64,000 nt of DNA from Stramonita haemastoma (taxonomy: Eukaryota; Mollusca; Gastropoda; Neogastropoda; Muricidae), in the NCBI GenBank assembly GCA_030674155.1, contig CM060318.1, forward strand, positions 1,774,159 to 1,838,158, written 5' to 3'. This document shows, piece by piece, positions 63,401-64,000 of the stretch. The notes beneath the pieces were generated by a model, which was not told where the DNA came from, made no database searches, and saw nothing but the letters and a program-made list of their open reading frames with translations. The position numbers and the translations under genes were made by a program. Each line of letters opens with the position of its first letter. The stretch's first letter is position 1.

Positions 63401-64000
63401 GATGAGAAATCCATGATTAGTGATGAATACTGTGATACTTATTGGTGTGATTATTTTTTTTCCCCTGATCTGGAGGGGTCCATTTTCTTTCTAAAGTGTG
63501 TTCACTGTAGTCAGTGCAAGTACAATATATTTGGAGGTTTAATTTTGTAAGATCAGAAGTGGAAGTGAAGAGAGAGAAGAGAAGAGAGAAAGAAAGAAAG
63601 AAGAGAAGAAGAAAGAAGAAAGAAAGAAAGAGAGAGAAAGAGAGAGAGAGAGAATAGAGAGAGAGAGGGACAGACAGAGACAGAGAGGACAGAGAGAGAA
63701 TTTTTGAATGAATGCATTGGCTTACACAAAATGCTTTATAATTATTTCCCAACAAAGCCTGCTCAAATGCTTCTGTGTTGCTCTGCTGCATTCTTCCACC
63801 AAAACCTGTGGTTTGTTGTGCAGGTGTATGTGCGGACAGGTGTGTGTCGCGACTGCCCTGAGGGCAAGGAGTGGCGGCACATCCCAGGTCACAGCATGGG
63901 CATCATCAACATCGCCTGTGGCCCCACAGGGCTGGTGTGGGCCGTCACCTGGGATGGTCACGCCTTGGTCAGAACACACGTGTCCAGGGACGATGTCTAT
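59707..64000 (+). CDS. TECPR1: TECPR1, first five coding exons (partial at window end)
   Basis: Coding exons: 59707-59940, 60582-60770, 61780-61902, 62776-62897, 63824 to the window edge. The ATG exon begins at the acceptor 59610/59611 with 96 bp of 5' UTR, so a non-coding exon lies upstream. About 282 residues are visible. Residues 1-78 hold the first tectonin-type blade (LWVCNRSGNVFTI, CAWAIGHDHRVYVFVLPSDVPIR). Residues 79-182 are the dysferlin (DysF) domain: RWSPFKGF, PSAHWDWEGDWFIDENL, GWQYSINF, CWNSCVRKRKWIRFCRY. Then come tectonin repeats (FLSVWAITNNGQVYVRTGV, ACGPTGLVWAVTWDGHALVR). TECPR1 acts at autophagosome-lysosome contacts and, through DysF binding of exposed sphingomyelin, with ATG5-ATG12 in LC3 lipidation of damaged lysosomes. 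The fourth coding exon lacks one base: a run of six G (62829-62834) should be seven to keep frame. The rest of the gene lies beyond 64000. Confidence 0.95.
59996..60076. repeat. G homopolymer and (GT)n microsatellite
   Basis: Starts about 55 bp after the first TECPR1 coding exon. Confidence 0.93.
60316..60401. repeat. (GT)n microsatellite, 85 bp
   Basis: Uninterrupted GT. It is flanked by a duplicated 'agtgttaattctggtctgt' (60292 and 60423), so the tract lies between two copies of a 20-bp sequence. Confidence 0.95.
60773..60842 (+). mobile_element. Deletion derivative of a SINE at the TECPR1 exon donor
   Basis: 'cagttggccgagtggttctg' looks like a tRNA box A head and 'ttatcctcgatataaaagaa' is the exact family A 3' end. 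The body is missing. The unit starts 2-3 bases into the intron, directly after the donor GT (60771-60772). Confidence 0.7.
62640..62775 (+). repeat. Minisatellite at the acceptor of the fourth TECPR1 coding exon
   Basis: 'gttgatgtggtagtgact' units in about six copies lead into the true acceptor 'gttgtgggcag' (AG at 62774-62775). Confidence 0.88.
62945..63285 (-). mobile_element. SINE family A, full-length inverted copy
   Basis: Starts with the inverted tail 'ttatttcgagggataacgga', then 'ccctactcttcgaaaagcag', 'gtgtttgcacacggaccttg', 'agtctcatccaaaggacttt'. It ends with the inverted head: 'gagatttgaacgggtcagca' (box B) and 'aacaccaggctatcccg' (box A). Confidence 0.9.
63560..63700. repeat. GA/GAAA purine tract
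   Basis: About 140 bp of almost pure purine on the + strand, about 120 bp before the last visible TECPR1 exon. On the transcript this is a purine tract, not a polypyrimidine tract. Confidence 0.9.

Overview
This is eukaryotic, intron-rich, repeat-rich DNA. Six animal housekeeping genes can be read exon by exon. All have clear bilaterian orthologues, GT-AG introns of 0.2-3 kb, and heavy loads of CA/GT, GA and TA microsatellites and tRNA-headed SINEs. The repeat style (SINEs with a shared conserved 3' domain, minisatellites in introns) suggests a lophotrochozoan, probably a gastropod mollusc. The species cannot be fixed from the sequence alone.

Layout: (1) GRWD1, + strand, 1174-7618, six coding exons, with a one-base deletion in exon 4. 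(2) CIAO3/NARFL, - strand, 10542-18567, nine exons, convergent with GRWD1. (3) mLST8, + strand, 18859-27883, nine exons, head-to-head with CIAO3 across 291 bp. (4) ALG13, - strand, 35331-42411, four exons, tail-to-tail with mLST8, ending in an unexpected hydrophobic tail. (5) A 1.2-kb retroposon-like unit, 44221-45439, with one 293-aa ORF and a LINE-like 3' end, inside a GA microsatellite. (6) BRI3, - strand, 50899-53230. (7) A miniature LTR element (TRIM), 54831-55499. (8) The first five coding exons of TECPR1, + strand, 59707 to beyond the window edge, divergent from BRI3. The BRI3/TECPR1 divergent pair is also found in human.

The most striking pattern is that many intronic minisatellites are built from an exon edge together with its splice site. 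In GRWD1, CIAO3, mLST8, ALG13 and BRI3 the real acceptor or donor, with 10-30 bp of coding sequence, is followed or preceded by 3-12 tandem imperfect copies. In CIAO3 even the stop codon and the last codons are copied downstream. Each array is a ladder of decoy splice sites or decoy ends. I know of no established name for this.

The gene products act in separate pathways: ribosome assembly and chromatin (GRWD1), cytosolic Fe-S assembly (CIAO3), TOR signalling (mLST8), N-glycan start (ALG13), lysosomal membrane (BRI3) and autophagosome-lysosome function (TECPR1). No operon logic applies. Two shared divergent promoters are the only visible regulatory coupling.
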